Shown here: positions 7,177 through 15,940 of the stretch, one piece after another
How positions within the stretch are numbered: the stretch's first letter is position 1
How the letters are laid out: each line of letters starts with the position of its first letter
Assembly: GCA_024233595.1 (NCBI GenBank)
Contig: JACKPK010000009.1
Coordinates: forward strand, 1 to 64,000
Direction: 5' to 3'
DNA length: 64,000 nucleotides
Source: Deltaproteobacteria bacterium
GTDB taxonomy: Bacteria; UBA10199; JADGCS01
Notes under the pieces: generated by a model
Seen by the model: the letters and a program-made list of their open reading frames with translations, nothing else
Databases searched by the model: none
What the model was told of the DNA's origin: nothing
Made by a program: the position numbers and the translations under genes

Positions 7177-8328
7177 ATGAATGATCAAGATAAACAAAAA
7201 GCGGAAGTGTACCTCGCGGAGCTAGAACAAAAGCTCAAAAATTTGCCAGTGAGCGAACGCAGTGAAATCTTACTTGAGTTAAACACTCATATTGAAGAGG
7301 CCATGCAGAAGCCTGACAAAACTATTGAAGATGTTCTTAAAAACCTTGGAACAACAAATGAGGTTGCGGAACGTTACGGTGCTCCCATGGCCAATGAGGA
7401 AAATAAAAAATCCAATCGAGGTTGTCTTAAATGGGGGTGTTTGATTTTGATTATCCTCGCACTACTTTTCTTTTTAATAACAGGTCTTTTGTTTAAAGGG
7501 CTTTGGCATATGGTTGAAGAGATGAGGGTTAATATTAATCACACGGGTTCCTCTGAAACAGCGTTTGTTGACATAGATGAAGAAAATGATCGCGTCAGTG
7601 TTTTGGGCGGGTTCATTGACATTGATGGTAAAAACGAGCGCGTGAAGATTGGCAATTTAGTCGACATCAACGGGCAATCTGGAAAAGTGAATATCGCAGG
7701 CAAAGACGTAGGGGAACTTTCAGGATTCAAAAAATTGCAGGGCAATGGTCAGATAATTGCGCAACCACGTGATGTTGGCGCATTCGAAGAGGTTGCTGTC
7801 AAAGGTGGGTTTGATGTGAATATTGTGATTGCCGATACGCGAAAAGTTGAAATTGTGGGAGACGAGAATTTGCTCCCCCATATTAAAGTCGCCATGCGTG
7901 ACGACACTTTGGATCTTAGCATTGCTCCCGGTGTAAAATTAAAACCGACGACCCCAGTGGTAATCAATATCCAAACTCCAGAATTGTCGCGATACTATCT
8001 TACAGGATCAGGAAAAACTAAGATTTCCAACCTTAACAGCGAGAAATTCAAGTTCGATGGGAGTGGAAGTGGGACAGTAGAGCTTTTTGGAAAAGTAGAG
8101 CGCTTGATTCTTGATCTAAAAGGCTCCGGAAAAGTTGATTCTCGTCAACTTATTGCCGAACGGGTTGCGGTCAAAAGCAAAGGGGCATCAGATGTTAAGG
8201 TGTTCGCAAGTGAAGCCATTGACGTCAATAGTTTTGGCAGTGGCAATGTGACCTACTATGGGTCACCAAAAACTGTAGAACAAAAGGTTTTTGGAACAGG
8301 GTCTGTGCACAAAGCGGACGAGAACTAA
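7177..8328 (+). CDS. DUF1700-like and GIN (DUF2807) domain membrane protein
   Basis: A 383-residue protein cotranscribed with padR. Residues 1-70 resemble the cytosolic DUF1700 helical domain (LAELEQKLKNLPVSERSEIL, then NLGTTNEVAERYG). A transmembrane helix follows at about 87-112 (GCLILIILALLFFLITGLLF). A linker contains three imperfect repeats of the form VDIDxxNxRVxxxGxxxDI (about 130-170). The C-terminal part (about 190-375) is a beta-helical GIN domain rich in GSG and SGSGxV repeats. The usual reading is a PadR-controlled envelope-stress protein whose sensor or adhesin part is outside the membrane. Ligand unknown. Confidence 0.75.
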   Translation: MNDQDKQKAEVYLAELEQKLKNLPVSERSEILLELNTHIEEAMQKPDKTIEDVLKNLGTTNEVAERYGAPMANEENKKSNRGCLKWGCLILIILALLFFLITGLLFKGLWHMVEEMRVNINHTGSSETAFVDIDEENDRVSVLGGFIDIDGKNERVKIGNLVDINGQSGKVNIAGKDVGELSGFKKLQGNGQIIAQPRDVGAFEEVAVKGGFDVNIVIADTRKVEIVGDENLLPHIKVAMRDDTLDLSIAPGVKLKPTTPVVINIQTPELSRYYLTGSGKTKISNLNSEKFKFDGSGSGTVELFGKVERLILDLKGSGKVDSRQLIAERVAVKSKGASDVKVFASEAIDVNSFGSGNVTYYGSPKTVEQKVFGTGSVHKADEN

Positions 8329-8360
8329 AAACTCCTGAAAACAAGTGTGGATTGTTGAGA

Positions 8361-8391
8361 AGGGCCCTCGGGAAACTGGGGGCTCTTTTTT
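8361..8391 (+). terminator. Rho-independent terminator after the PadR operon
   Basis: AGGGCCCT (8361-8368) pairs with GGGGCTCT (8379-8386) with two G-T wobbles around a 10-nt loop, followed by a T6 run (8386-8391). It ends the padR/GIN transcript and separates it from the convergent GNAT gene. Confidence 0.65.
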
Positions 8392-8396
8392 GTGTA

Positions 8397-8993
8397 TTAC
8401 AGTTCAATCATCATCATGACTGTTGTGACTCCCAAGCGCGGCTCGCTGCTTTCTGCAATGATCTTAAATCCTAACTTTTTATACCATTCGATGAGCCAAT
8501 CTGATTCCTTTGCGGTTTCTAAAAGCCCACCTTCGTATCCTTTAGATTTAAAGATTTGCCAGCAAAAATCAATAAAGCTCAAACCAACACCGGTTTTGGA
8601 AAATTCTGGAAAAATAGCTAAAGAGTATCCATAAACGATTTTTCGGTTTTGTATTTTTTTGTAGTAGAAGTCAGGATCGTTAATTTTTGCTTTATCAATG
8701 CGAGTGGCTCGATGCACGTGAATGATGTTTCCAATTAATTCTATCTGAGCATCTCGTAAACACAGAGCTCCACAGAATTTTTTGTCAGACTGTGACCAAA
8801 CTAACATTCCATCTTCATTCATATACGATTTAACTTTGTCACGATTGAATCCCTGAATTCCTAAATGTTTCCATATGGAATAAGTTTGGTTAAGAGATTC
8901 TACAATTTGATCCAGATCTGTATCTTGTGCTTCTTTGATGACAAAGGTTTTTCCCTGGTGGATGAATTCTTTATTTTTAAGAAAATCGTGCAT
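8397..8993 (-). CDS. GNAT-family N-acetyltransferase
   Basis: A 198-residue GNAT protein in the same direction as the toxin-antitoxin pair, 14 nt after the antitoxin. Motif A appears in modified form in SLAIFPEFSKTGVGLSFIDF (acyl-CoA pyrophosphate loop, K-T-G-V-G), and WYKKLGFKII is the usual C-terminal motif B. The start at 8993 is chosen over the longer frame (9026) because AAGGA lies eight bases upstream and the longer frame would overlap the antitoxin. GNATs next to toxin-antitoxin loci can themselves be toxins that acetylate aminoacyl-tRNA, but this one lacks the typical TacT context and its substrate is open. Confidence 0.7.
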   Translation of the reverse strand: MHDFLKNKEFIHQGKTFVIKEAQDTDLDQIVESLNQTYSIWKHLGIQGFNRDKVKSYMNEDGMLVWSQSDKKFCGALCLRDAQIELIGNIIHVHRATRIDKAKINDPDFYYKKIQNRKIVYGYSLAIFPEFSKTGVGLSFIDFCWQIFKSKGYEGGLLETAKESDWLIEWYKKLGFKIIAESSEPRLGVTTVMMMIEL

Positions 8994-9007
8994 GCATAGG
9001 TTCCTTT

Positions 9008-9496
9008 TTAGGCGGCCAGTTTCCAATCTTGTTTTTTAAGGGTAAAGGTTTTTTTGTTTTTTCTAGAAGCTTCCTTGGTGGCAAGATCTTTTAAGGTTTC
9101 AAAATAATCTCTGATTGGGCCGAATTCACACAGGATCAGTGTTCTTAAAAGTCGTTCATGAGGAACAGACATTTTTGCTGATCCATTTTCCCATCGCGAG
9201 ACTGTTTCTGGTTGCACGCCTATTGTGTTGGCAAAACCAATACCCGAAAAACCAAGGTGTGCTCGTAAAAAACGAATTTCTTCAGGAAGAAGTTGCTGGG
9301 ATTGTGTGGCTAAGTTTTGAGCGATTATTCGGTGCAGTTTTTCAGGAAAAGGGATGAGTATTTCTTCTTCGTGACAGTGAACGCAATTAAATGACTCGAT
9401 ATCAAGCAATATAATATTGTTTAAGCCACATTCTGTAAACTTATAGGGTTTCTTTTTTTGTTTTTTCATTTTTGTTCCACAATCAAGACAATTCAT
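9008..9496 (-). CDS. MqsA-like antitoxin: zinc-binding N-terminus plus HTH
   Basis: A 162-residue protein, translationally coupled to the upstream toxin gene (ATGA overlap at 9493-9496), which fixes the start at MNCLDCG. Residues 1-50 carry two C-x-x-C pairs (CLDCG and CVHCH) of the YgiT/MqsA zinc domain. Residues about 75-130 form an XRE-type HTH (LRAHLGFSGIGFANTIGV then VSRWENGSAKMS). MqsA proteins bind the toxin through the zinc domain and repress the operon through the HTH. The C-terminal 30 residues are basic. Confidence 0.8.
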   Translation of the reverse strand: MNCLDCGTKMKKQKKKPYKFTECGLNNIILLDIESFNCVHCHEEEILIPFPEKLHRIIAQNLATQSQQLLPEEIRFLRAHLGFSGIGFANTIGVQPETVSRWENGSAKMSVPHERLLRTLILCEFGPIRDYFETLKDLATKEASRKNKKTFTLKKQDWKLAA

Positions 9497-9813
9497 TTTT
9501 TCCTCCAGGCTGTTACACATCGAATCATGTGTGGTTTACAAAATGCGATCACAACAATGATATTTGGTGTTTCGACTCGGTATCGGTATGTTCCTTTTTC
9601 TAATTCAGGGTCATCTATGATCCTGCCTCCTTGCAAAACATTGATAATGTCTACAGAGGTGAGATTGTCATCAGACATTTCTTTTCGACAATGCTTACTA
9701 AACACGATGTAATGGGATTCTCCCTGATTTAAAATTTGCTTTAAAACCTTATTTGCTTGTCCAGCCCTTAAACTTGATTCTATATCAATAGTTGATTTTA
9801 AGTCAATTTTCAT
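9493..9813 (-). CDS. DUF4258-domain protein, likely toxin of the MqsA-like pair
   Basis: A 106-residue basic protein. Residues about 30-105 match the DUF4258 layout: FSKHCRKEMSDDNLTSVDI, then GTYRYRVETPNIIVVIAF, ending in a short CVTAWRKK strand, an arrangement related to RelE/MqsR-like ribonucleases. It precedes the antitoxin, as in mqsRA. The start at 9813 is chosen because GGGGGA lies five bases upstream; an ATG four codons earlier sits inside that ribosome site. Toxin activity is inferred from the pairing. It is shorter than a full RelE fold prediction would need for certainty. Confidence 0.7.
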   Translation of the reverse strand: MKIDLKSTIDIESSLRAGQANKVLKQILNQGESHYIVFSKHCRKEMSDDNLTSVDIINVLQGGRIIDDPELEKGTYRYRVETPNIIVVIAFCKPHMIRCVTAWRKK

Positions 9814-10071
9814 GTGGTCCCCCATAGAAATCAGCGGATTTAGTTTTGTGGTTCGATAGTGTTTCCCTGAGAGTTGTTTAAAAAGAGTTTTTTAGCGGAA
9901 AAAGAGTTTTTGCTCCTAATTTGTCTTAGAAATTGGACAAATAATATAGGATGAGTCTGATGATTTACTTGGGATTTAAATTTGATGAGAGTTGAATCAA
10001 ATGTAAAAATTTGACATTTTATCGCCAAACTGTACCAATGCGAAGGAGCTAGGAGACAACATGACCCCCTT

Positions 10072-11051
10072 GCACTGACCTTTAAAGGTGATTTGGCTGC
10101 CATGGTTTTGCCAGAGCCATTTGCCCATGCTCTATCAAATCGGTTTTACACAGGAGCCTTAAGACAAATTGCAGATGGAATAATGATTTGATGCTCATCG
10201 TTTGCCCGATGCTTTTAGGAAATGCCAAATGGGCTTTAGCACCGCTGCTAGAGCACCGTTTGAGACCATTAGAAACAACACTAAAACTTACATTAATTTA
10301 GGTAGGCGCCCCACAGGTTAAAATTGATCAAGAGTTATTGTCTGCTAGAACAAGCCTTTGTTCGTTTGTTGCATCTATTTATGGGGGCAATTTCCCAAAG
10401 CGGACAGAACTCTTAAAGGACAAGATGCTAAAACTTATCAGCTGGCGGCAGGATTTTTCATGCCTTGGCGCTTGCTCGTGAGTTAAGCGATTGGAGGGGC
10501 AACCTTCATCCACCCTTTGAATCAACATTTGCTGGCATTGTTGGGGCCGCGGAAGAGTGAATCAGGTGGGTGGGATGCTGTTGCAAAAGCGCTTTTCAGA
10601 GGATTTTCGGCAAGAGCAAATCGATGTCTTGGCGTTTTTCACGGAAGCTATTTCAGAATCAGCTTCAGTTTAACGACAGAGCAATGGACGTTTGTTCCAG
10701 GAACTTTACAACACCCATGGCTGTAGAGGCCTCACGATTGTGGTCAGTAGCTTGTCAAAAAATCCTCAGGGTGGACCTGTTAATCGTATTGAGATGTGAT
10801 TGAGCTTTGGGTCAGCATGATCGAAGACGGATTCGGTTTCGGATCGCGAGGTCAAACGCATTGCGGCGATCTGCTGCCGGTGTTTTTAGAAGCTTATTGT
10901 TTAAGCCAGGGGTTTTGAATTGCCGCAATCTTTGCAGCCAGAACAAGGAATGGTGACCATGCACATTGGTTCGCTTAGGGTGAAAGATCTTCAGCTTCGA
11001 ATAAAAATGGCACTTGAACAAAGATACAGACGCGCGCTCCAGGCTTCTTGA
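10072..11051 (+). pseudogene. Decayed plus-strand gene upstream of the flagellar operon
   Basis: No intact gene is present, but protein-like stretches succeed each other in changing plus-strand frames. They include DLAAMVLPEPFAHALSNRFY (about 10090-10150), AKWALAPLLEHRLRPLETT (about 10225-10282), SMIEDGFGFGSRGQTHCGDL (about 10816-10875) and MHIGSLRVKDLQLRIKMALE (about 10959-11018), the last ending at TGA 11049-11051. Stops and at least five frame changes separate them. This looks like one gene of about 300-320 codons broken by many indels. The minus-strand frames in the same area look like antisense shadows. I do not recognise the family. Confidence 0.45.
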
Positions 11052-11076
11052 AAAATCTCAATGTAGAAACCTTCCA

Positions 11077-11188
11077 TTCGTCACTTTCTTGACGAAAAAT
11101 TCCCCTCAAACAGATCAAATTTTCCCAAAATGGAAAAGAAGGTAGGCAGAAATTGCCTCCTGTGACGGAATGACACGTCTAAGTCATT
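11077..11188 (+). promoter_or_regulatory. Three inverted repeats upstream of the sigma-54 flgB promoter
   Basis: TTCGTCA-N6-TGACGAA (11077-11096), AGGCA-N5-TGCCT (11144-11158) and AATGAC-N8-GTCATT (11169-11188) all lie 20-130 bp upstream of the sigma-54 promoter. That is where an NtrC-type flagellar activator (FlrC/FlgR class) would bind. The three differ in sequence, so at most one may be the activator site. Confidence 0.4.
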
Positions 11189-11207
11189 GAAAAACGGTAT
11201 GCACAAG

Positions 11208-11225
11208 TTGGCATTACCCTTGCAC
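11208..11225 (+). promoter_or_regulatory. Sigma-54 promoter of the flgB operon
   Basis: TTGGCATTACCCTTGCAC has the -24 GG (11210-11211) and -12 GC (11222-11223) separated by exactly 10 bp, and matches TGGCA-N7-TTGCA. Predicted transcription start is near 11235, giving a leader of about 50 nt before flgB. RpoN control of early flagellar genes is well known in many delta- and epsilon-type proteobacteria. Confidence 0.8.
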
Positions 11226-11285
11226 TAGGACTTATCGGCTAAACGAATAGCCAACTTTAGAAAAAAGTGCAGGGGGCCAAAAAAA

Positions 11286-11642
11286 ATGTCTGGATTCAAG
11301 ATCAACTCGGAACAAATGGCGAAGCTCGCGGGGCGTTTATCGTACCTGAGCGCGCGTCACAATGTCTTGGTGCAGAACGTCGCCAACCTGGAAACCAATG
11401 ATTATAAAGCAAAAGATTTAGAGTTTAAAGGCTACTTGGATCAGCAAACTCAAGATGGTCAAGCTTTGAAAGTGCCTGATGTCAAAATGACAACAAGCTC
11501 GGCCGATCCAGATGCCAAAGGCAATAACGTGGTTGTGGAGCAGCAAATGGCTGACCTGGCAGATAACTCCGTTGAGTTCTTTTTTGCGACAGAGCTCATC
11601 AAAAAGAATCTGGCCATGCTCAAGTACGCATCAGCGGGTTAA
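11286..11642 (+). CDS. flgB: Flagellar basal-body rod protein FlgB
   Basis: A 118-residue proximal rod subunit, exported by the flagellar type III system and placed on the MS ring. The N-terminal rod signature is NVLVQNVANLETNDYKAKDL (about 23-42), and the C-terminal helix ADLADNSVEFFFATELIKK (about 84-102) packs with it in the D0 coiled coil. GGGGG lies about 12 bases before the ATG. It is the first gene after a sigma-54 promoter and heads a run of 12 flagellar genes. The length is at the short end for FlgB. Confidence 0.93.
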   Translation: MSGFKINSEQMAKLAGRLSYLSARHNVLVQNVANLETNDYKAKDLEFKGYLDQQTQDGQALKVPDVKMTTSSADPDAKGNNVVVEQQMADLADNSVEFFFATELIKKNLAMLKYASAG

Positions 11643-11666
11643 GGATTTAGATAAAGGGATTTAGAA

Positions 11667-12113
11667 ATGACTTTTATACCATCATTTAAAATCAACGCCT
11701 CTGGTTTACACGCGCAAAAAATCAAAATGGATTTGTCGAGTGCGAACTTGGCTAACGCGCAGACAACCAAAGCAGCAGATGGTCAACCATACCGTAAGGC
11801 CACGCCAATTTTTGAAGCCGTGCCACTTAAGTTTGACGAAATGGTTGGGGCGGAATCGCAAATGATGGATGGAGTTAATTTAGAAACAGTTGAGTTTCGT
11901 GGTGTGTCTCGCGACGATTCTCCTTTTAAGCGTGTTTATGATCCAAGTCATCCCGATGCGGATCAAACAGGCTTTGTGAAGCTGCCTAACATTAACCTCA
12001 TGTCAGAAATGGCGGACATGCTTTTGGCTAGCCGCGCGTATGAGGCCAATGTGACAGCTTTTAACACGACAAAAAATATGGCGTTAAAGGTTTTAGATTT
12101 AGGGAAAGCTTAA
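11667..12113 (+). CDS. flgC: Flagellar basal-body rod protein FlgC
   Basis: A 148-residue proximal rod protein. The N-terminus carries INASGLHAQKIKMDLSSANLANAQT, an unusually Lys-rich form of the rod motif (S-x-x-N-x-A-N). The C-terminus DMLLASRAYEANVTAFNTTK is the conserved FlgC D0 helix. It lies 24 nt after flgB and, with FlgB, FlgF, FlgG and FliE, forms the drive-shaft rod in the periplasm. Confidence 0.95.
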   Translation: MTFIPSFKINASGLHAQKIKMDLSSANLANAQTTKAADGQPYRKATPIFEAVPLKFDEMVGAESQMMDGVNLETVEFRGVSRDDSPFKRVYDPSHPDADQTGFVKLPNINLMSEMADMLLASRAYEANVTAFNTTKNMALKVLDLGKA

Positions 12114-12152
12114 ACAGCTTGAGTTTTAATTAGGGAAGCACGGGGAAAATAA

Positions 12153-12476
12153 ATGTCAATCAGCGGAGTTAATTCAGCAATCGCAACGATCGGTCCGATC
12201 ACTTCGGGGGAAAACACCCCTCAGAAAGTGGGCAATCAGAAATCGTCTGACGCGATTAATGAATTTTCTAATTTAATTAAAGATGGAGTCAATAAAGTCA
12301 GTGACTCCATTAAAGAATACGAAACCATGGCCGGTGATTTCGCTGATGGTAAAAATGTGAGTGTGCATGAGCTCGTTATTAAGGGCGAGCAGGCAGATAT
12401 CAGTTTGCGTTTGATGAGTGCCGTCAAAACAAAAGTGATCGATGCCTACAACGAGATCATGCGTATGCAAGTTTAG
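12153..12476 (+). CDS. fliE: MS-ring/rod junction protein FliE
   Basis: A 107-residue protein that joins the rod to the MS ring. The C-terminal half is diagnostic: VSVHELVIKGEQADISLRLM followed by AVKTKVIDAYNEIMRMQV. The N-terminal 30 residues are flexible, as is usual. It is encoded between flgC and fliF, the standard position. Confidence 0.93.
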   Translation: MSISGVNSAIATIGPITSGENTPQKVGNQKSSDAINEFSNLIKDGVNKVSDSIKEYETMAGDFADGKNVSVHELVIKGEQADISLRLMSAVKTKVIDAYNEIMRMQV

Positions 12477-12510
12477 TAACGGGAATTGAGAGTTAACCAG
12501 AGAGGGAGAA

Positions 12511-14016
12511 ATGGCAGACGAAACAACAAAGTTAAATGAAACATTTCAGCAGATCAAACAAATGATCATCGAAATGCCTTTGATGAAAAAACTTTCTATC
12601 GTTTTGACTATTGGTATTTCTCTGTCCGTGTTGGTGTTTTTGGGACAGTTATCCAGTCAGTCTGGGTACCAAGTGCTCTTTTCCAATTTAGAATCAGAAG
12701 ATCTTTCTGCGATTGCTTCTTCTTTAGAAGGTTTGGGGATTCCCTACGAAATTCAATCGGAAGCTCAGGCTATTTTGGTGCCGGCTGACGATGTTTTGAC
12801 GACACGTCTTAAATTAGCGCGCGAAGGCTTGCCACAATTTGGTGGTGTTGGCTTTGAGCTTTTTGATCAAGACTCCTTTGGGATGACCGATTTTGAACAA
12901 CGCTTGAACTACCAACGTGCTTTGCAAGGCGAATTGGTGCGTACCATCAATGAATTTAAAGAAGTGGATGATTCACGCATTCACTTGGTGATTCCTGAAA
13001 AATCTTTGTTCATGCAATCCAAAGAAGTGGCGACGGCTTCGGTTGTTTTGAAACTCGCTAAGGGTGAAAAAATCCAAGAAGAAACGGTTCGCAGTATTGT
13101 GAACTTGGTTAGCGCAAGTGTGCCAAACTTGGATGCCAAAAATGTGACTGTTGTGGACACAACTGGTCAGTTGCTCTCCTCTGAAATGGGTGAAGAGTCT
13201 GGCGGTGGTTTGGCTGTGTTTCGTAAGAAACGTGATTTGGAAATGTCTTACGAAACCAAAGTGCGTAGTTTGTTAGAGCCCATTGTTGGTTTTGGAAAAG
13301 TTAAAGTGCGTGTCACAGCCGACATGGATTTTACCAGCAAGGAAACAACAGAAGAAAAATTTGATCCGGAATCGATTGCGGTGCGTTCGGAATCACGAAC
13401 TAAAAATAAAGAATCAGAAGCTGGTGATGCTGCTGCGGCAGCGGCTGCAGCCGGAAAAGAAAAGGATCAGCAGTCTGAATCGATTAATTACGAAGTGAGT
13501 AAGCAGGTTCAGCACATAAAACATGCGTCTGGGGAGCTGCAAAAGTTGAGTATCGCCACCATTATTGATGGCACCTACGAAGAAGGTGAAGATGGCGAGA
13601 AAACTTATCAGCCTCGTTCTGAAGACGACATGAAGAAGTTTGAAGATTTGATCAAGAGCGCCATTGGTTTCAACCAAGAGCGTGGGGATCAACTTAAAGT
13701 GATGAACTTAGCGTTTCAAAGCCCAGAGTCTTTATTTAAAGAGGGCTCTGAACAACAGATGTTTGATAAGAGCACTTATGCCTTTTACCTGAGCATCATT
13801 GTGAACGTTGTGATCGCGGTGATCGCCTTGCTCATCATCCTCTTTGTGATCAAACCATTGATCACGGCGTGGAGAGAAAAGCAAGGTGCCGAAGGGGCAT
13901 TGGCTGGTGGCAACAAAATGATGTTGCCTCCGGGTGCTGCTAAGGACGAGCTGGAAAGAAAAGCGTTAGAAGATCCAGCTGATATGGTTAAAATCCTTCG
14001 TAAATGGTTAGAGTGA
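12511..14016 (+). CDS. fliF: Flagellar MS-ring protein FliF
   Basis: A 501-residue inner-membrane protein that forms the MS ring. Two transmembrane helices bracket the periplasmic part: residues about 28-46 (SIVLTIGISLSVLVFLGQL) and about 425-450 (FYLSIIVNVVIAVIALLIIL). Between them are the ring-building motifs, with YQVLFSNLESEDLSAIAS and FEQRLNYQRALQGELVRTI. An Ala-rich insert (about 308-316) lies in the variable loop. The C-terminus DPADMVKILRKWL is the FliG-binding tail. The preceding ribosome site is AGAGGGAG. Confidence 0.96.
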   Translation: MADETTKLNETFQQIKQMIIEMPLMKKLSIVLTIGISLSVLVFLGQLSSQSGYQVLFSNLESEDLSAIASSLEGLGIPYEIQSEAQAILVPADDVLTTRLKLAREGLPQFGGVGFELFDQDSFGMTDFEQRLNYQRALQGELVRTINEFKEVDDSRIHLVIPEKSLFMQSKEVATASVVLKLAKGEKIQEETVRSIVNLVSASVPNLDAKNVTVVDTTGQLLSSEMGEESGGGLAVFRKKRDLEMSYETKVRSLLEPIVGFGKVKVRVTADMDFTSKETTEEKFDPESIAVRSESRTKNKESEAGDAAAAAAAAGKEKDQQSESINYEVSKQVQHIKHASGELQKLSIATIIDGTYEEGEDGEKTYQPRSEDDMKKFEDLIKSAIGFNQERGDQLKVMNLAFQSPESLFKEGSEQQMFDKSTYAFYLSIIVNVVIAVIALLIILFVIKPLITAWREKQGAEGALAGGNKMMLPPGAAKDELERKALEDPADMVKILRKWLE

Positions 14017-14070
14017 TCGCTCTGACGATGGATCGATGGTGTATGTTTAATTTTTCTAGACGGTGAATAT

Positions 14071-15114
14071 ATGGCCGAAGAGCTAGATACAGGTTCCCTC
14101 TCAAAAGCCCAAAAAGCCGCCCTAATCTTTTTGCTTCTCGAAGAGAAAGGGGCGGCCTCTCTTTTTGATCACATGACCGATGATGAGATCAAAAGTATAG
14201 GCAGTACACTTTTGAGCATGGAAGAGATTCCCGTCAGCGAGATGAGTCAAATCCTCTCGGAATTTTATTCTGATTTGGGAGTGGGTCAAAAGGATCAATT
14301 TTCCGGAAAGAAGATTTTCGAAAAATTGGTGAGCAAAACTCTTCCCAATGATCGAACAGGAAAGATCTTGAACGTGAGTGATGTAAAAGGTGGTCGTGGT
14401 TCTGCAGATAATCCTTTAGAGCCTTTGCTCAAAGAGATGTCTGGTGAGCAATTGTTTAAATTGATCAAAACAGAACACCCGCAAACCATCGCGGTGATTT
14501 TGACTTTGGTGAAGCCTGGTCAAGCCAAAGCCGCTATCAATCAGTTTGAAGACGAACAAAAAACAGACATTCTTTACCGCATGTCAGTTTTATCTAAAAT
14601 TCCTGGCGATATGATTGAAATCATCAGTGAAAACTTTAAAGCCAAGCTCGCTGAAGGTGGAACTGAAGAAGAGGAAGCAGACGAAACAGCAGGAACAGAA
14701 GTTCCCGGAACAGACCTTGTGTTGCGCTATTTAAAAACACAAGACTGGGCCCAGGCTGAAGGCATGATTTCCAAAATTGAATCAGAAAATCCTGAAGTGG
14801 CCGCTAAGCTCAGAAAGAAATTCTTTACGCTCGAAGACATGTTGCGTGCGGATAATAACGGGATTCGAAATTTGCTCAAAAGCATTGAGACAGCCACACT
14901 GAGTGTGGCTCTTAAATCTGAATCAGAAGAGGTTCAGGATAAGTTTTTTCAAAACATGTCAACACGTGCTGCTGCGATCTTAAAAGAAGATATGGAAGTG
15001 ATGCCGGAACAAAAAGAAGAAGATGTGGAAGCGGCACAAAGTCTTATTTTGGAAGAAGCGAAAAAGCTCATTGGTGAAGGCCAAATGATTTTAGAACCAA
15101 TTGGGGAAGGTTGA
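14071..15114 (+). CDS. fliG: Flagellar motor switch protein FliG
   Basis: A 347-residue C-ring component. The N-terminal FliF-binding domain starts SLSKAQKAALIFLLLEEKGA. The middle domain carries the EHPQT motif (about residues 134-138) that contacts FliM. The C-terminal domain, with the torque helix that meets MotA, begins around 240 and contains FFTLEDMLRADNNGIRNLL; the charged torque-helix residues are present. An acidic Glu-rich linker (about 195-210) is longer than in most FliG proteins. The gene follows fliF by 54 nt. Confidence 0.96.
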   Translation: MAEELDTGSLSKAQKAALIFLLLEEKGAASLFDHMTDDEIKSIGSTLLSMEEIPVSEMSQILSEFYSDLGVGQKDQFSGKKIFEKLVSKTLPNDRTGKILNVSDVKGGRGSADNPLEPLLKEMSGEQLFKLIKTEHPQTIAVILTLVKPGQAKAAINQFEDEQKTDILYRMSVLSKIPGDMIEIISENFKAKLAEGGTEEEEADETAGTEVPGTDLVLRYLKTQDWAQAEGMISKIESENPEVAAKLRKKFFTLEDMLRADNNGIRNLLKSIETATLSVALKSESEEVQDKFFQNMSTRAAAILKEDMEVMPEQKEEDVEAAQSLILEEAKKLIGEGQMILEPIGEG

Positions 15115-15124
15115 TTAATAAAAT

Positions 15125-15940
15125 ATGACAACACAGGAACTACAATCAGGTTTTCAAGAGTTTGCGTTGCCAAATCAGGGAATGATGCAGGGTGATGATG
15201 GTGCTGACTTTCAGGACTGGGTCCCCACACAAAAAGATGTCGAAACCCCATCGCAAAAAAAATCAAAAGAATTAGCAGAACGAGAAAATTCTTTAAGTCA
15301 AAAAGAAGCCAACTTGCAGCAAAAGGAACAAGAGCTTTTGCAAATGCAAAATGGTTTGAATGATATATTGCAAAGAGTTCAAGGTTTTGTTGCAGCGTTT
15401 GAAGAAAAGAAAAAGCAGTTTTGGGAAAATAACACTGCCGAGATTGTTTCTTTTGCTCGCCAGCTTGTTGAAAAAATCATCCAAAAGAAACTGGAAGAAG
15501 ATCCTTCTATTTTAACCAATCAAATCAAATCAGCATTGGAAGAGCTTGAGATTGATCATGTTGTTGATGTGCACATGAGTCCTGAAGATTACGAGTTTTT
15601 AAAATCGGCTAATTTAGAAGAAGTGCAAAAGCTTTTTGCTTTAGAAAAAGTAAAATGGATTGCCGATATGCGTTTGTCTCGCGGTGAGGTGTTTGTGGAC
15701 ACCGAGCAGTTTCGTTTGGATGCGTCTTTGGCAACCGTTATTAAGAATATGGAACAAAATCTCATGCAAGAGCGCGCTCATCAGCCCGCTAATATGCAAA
15801 AGCAAGAGGAAGTTGTGGAAGATTCTGAGCTGCAAGCTAGCGCAGAAGAAACTCCAGAAAATGCTTCTGAACCTGAGCAAAGCGAACCGGATGCAGGTTC
15901 TGATTCGGATCCAAGTGATGATGAGGAGGGCCAGTCATGA
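15125..15940 (+). CDS. fliH: Flagellar assembly protein FliH
   Basis: A 271-residue stator of the export ATPase FliI. A central coiled coil (about 55-100, Gln/Glu/Lys-rich, with AERENSLSQKEANLQQKEQE) leads to the conserved C-terminal domain (ARQLVEKIIQKKLEEDPSI, then VHMSPEDYEFL). The last 60 residues are acidic and Ser-rich, an extension beyond the usual FliH length. The stop overlaps the fliI start by ATGA. Confidence 0.85.
   Translation: MTTQELQSGFQEFALPNQGMMQGDDGADFQDWVPTQKDVETPSQKKSKELAERENSLSQKEANLQQKEQELLQMQNGLNDILQRVQGFVAAFEEKKKQFWENNTAEIVSFARQLVEKIIQKKLEEDPSILTNQIKSALEELEIDHVVDVHMSPEDYEFLKSANLEEVQKLFALEKVKWIADMRLSRGEVFVDTEQFRLDASLATVIKNMEQNLMQERAHQPANMQKQEEVVEDSELQASAEETPENASEPEQSEPDAGSDSDPSDDEEGQS

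Noticed and set aside
9840..10103. Minus-strand frame of 87 codons upstream of the toxin gene
   Set aside because: No ribosome site, and a plus-strand protein-like stretch (10090-10150) overlaps it.
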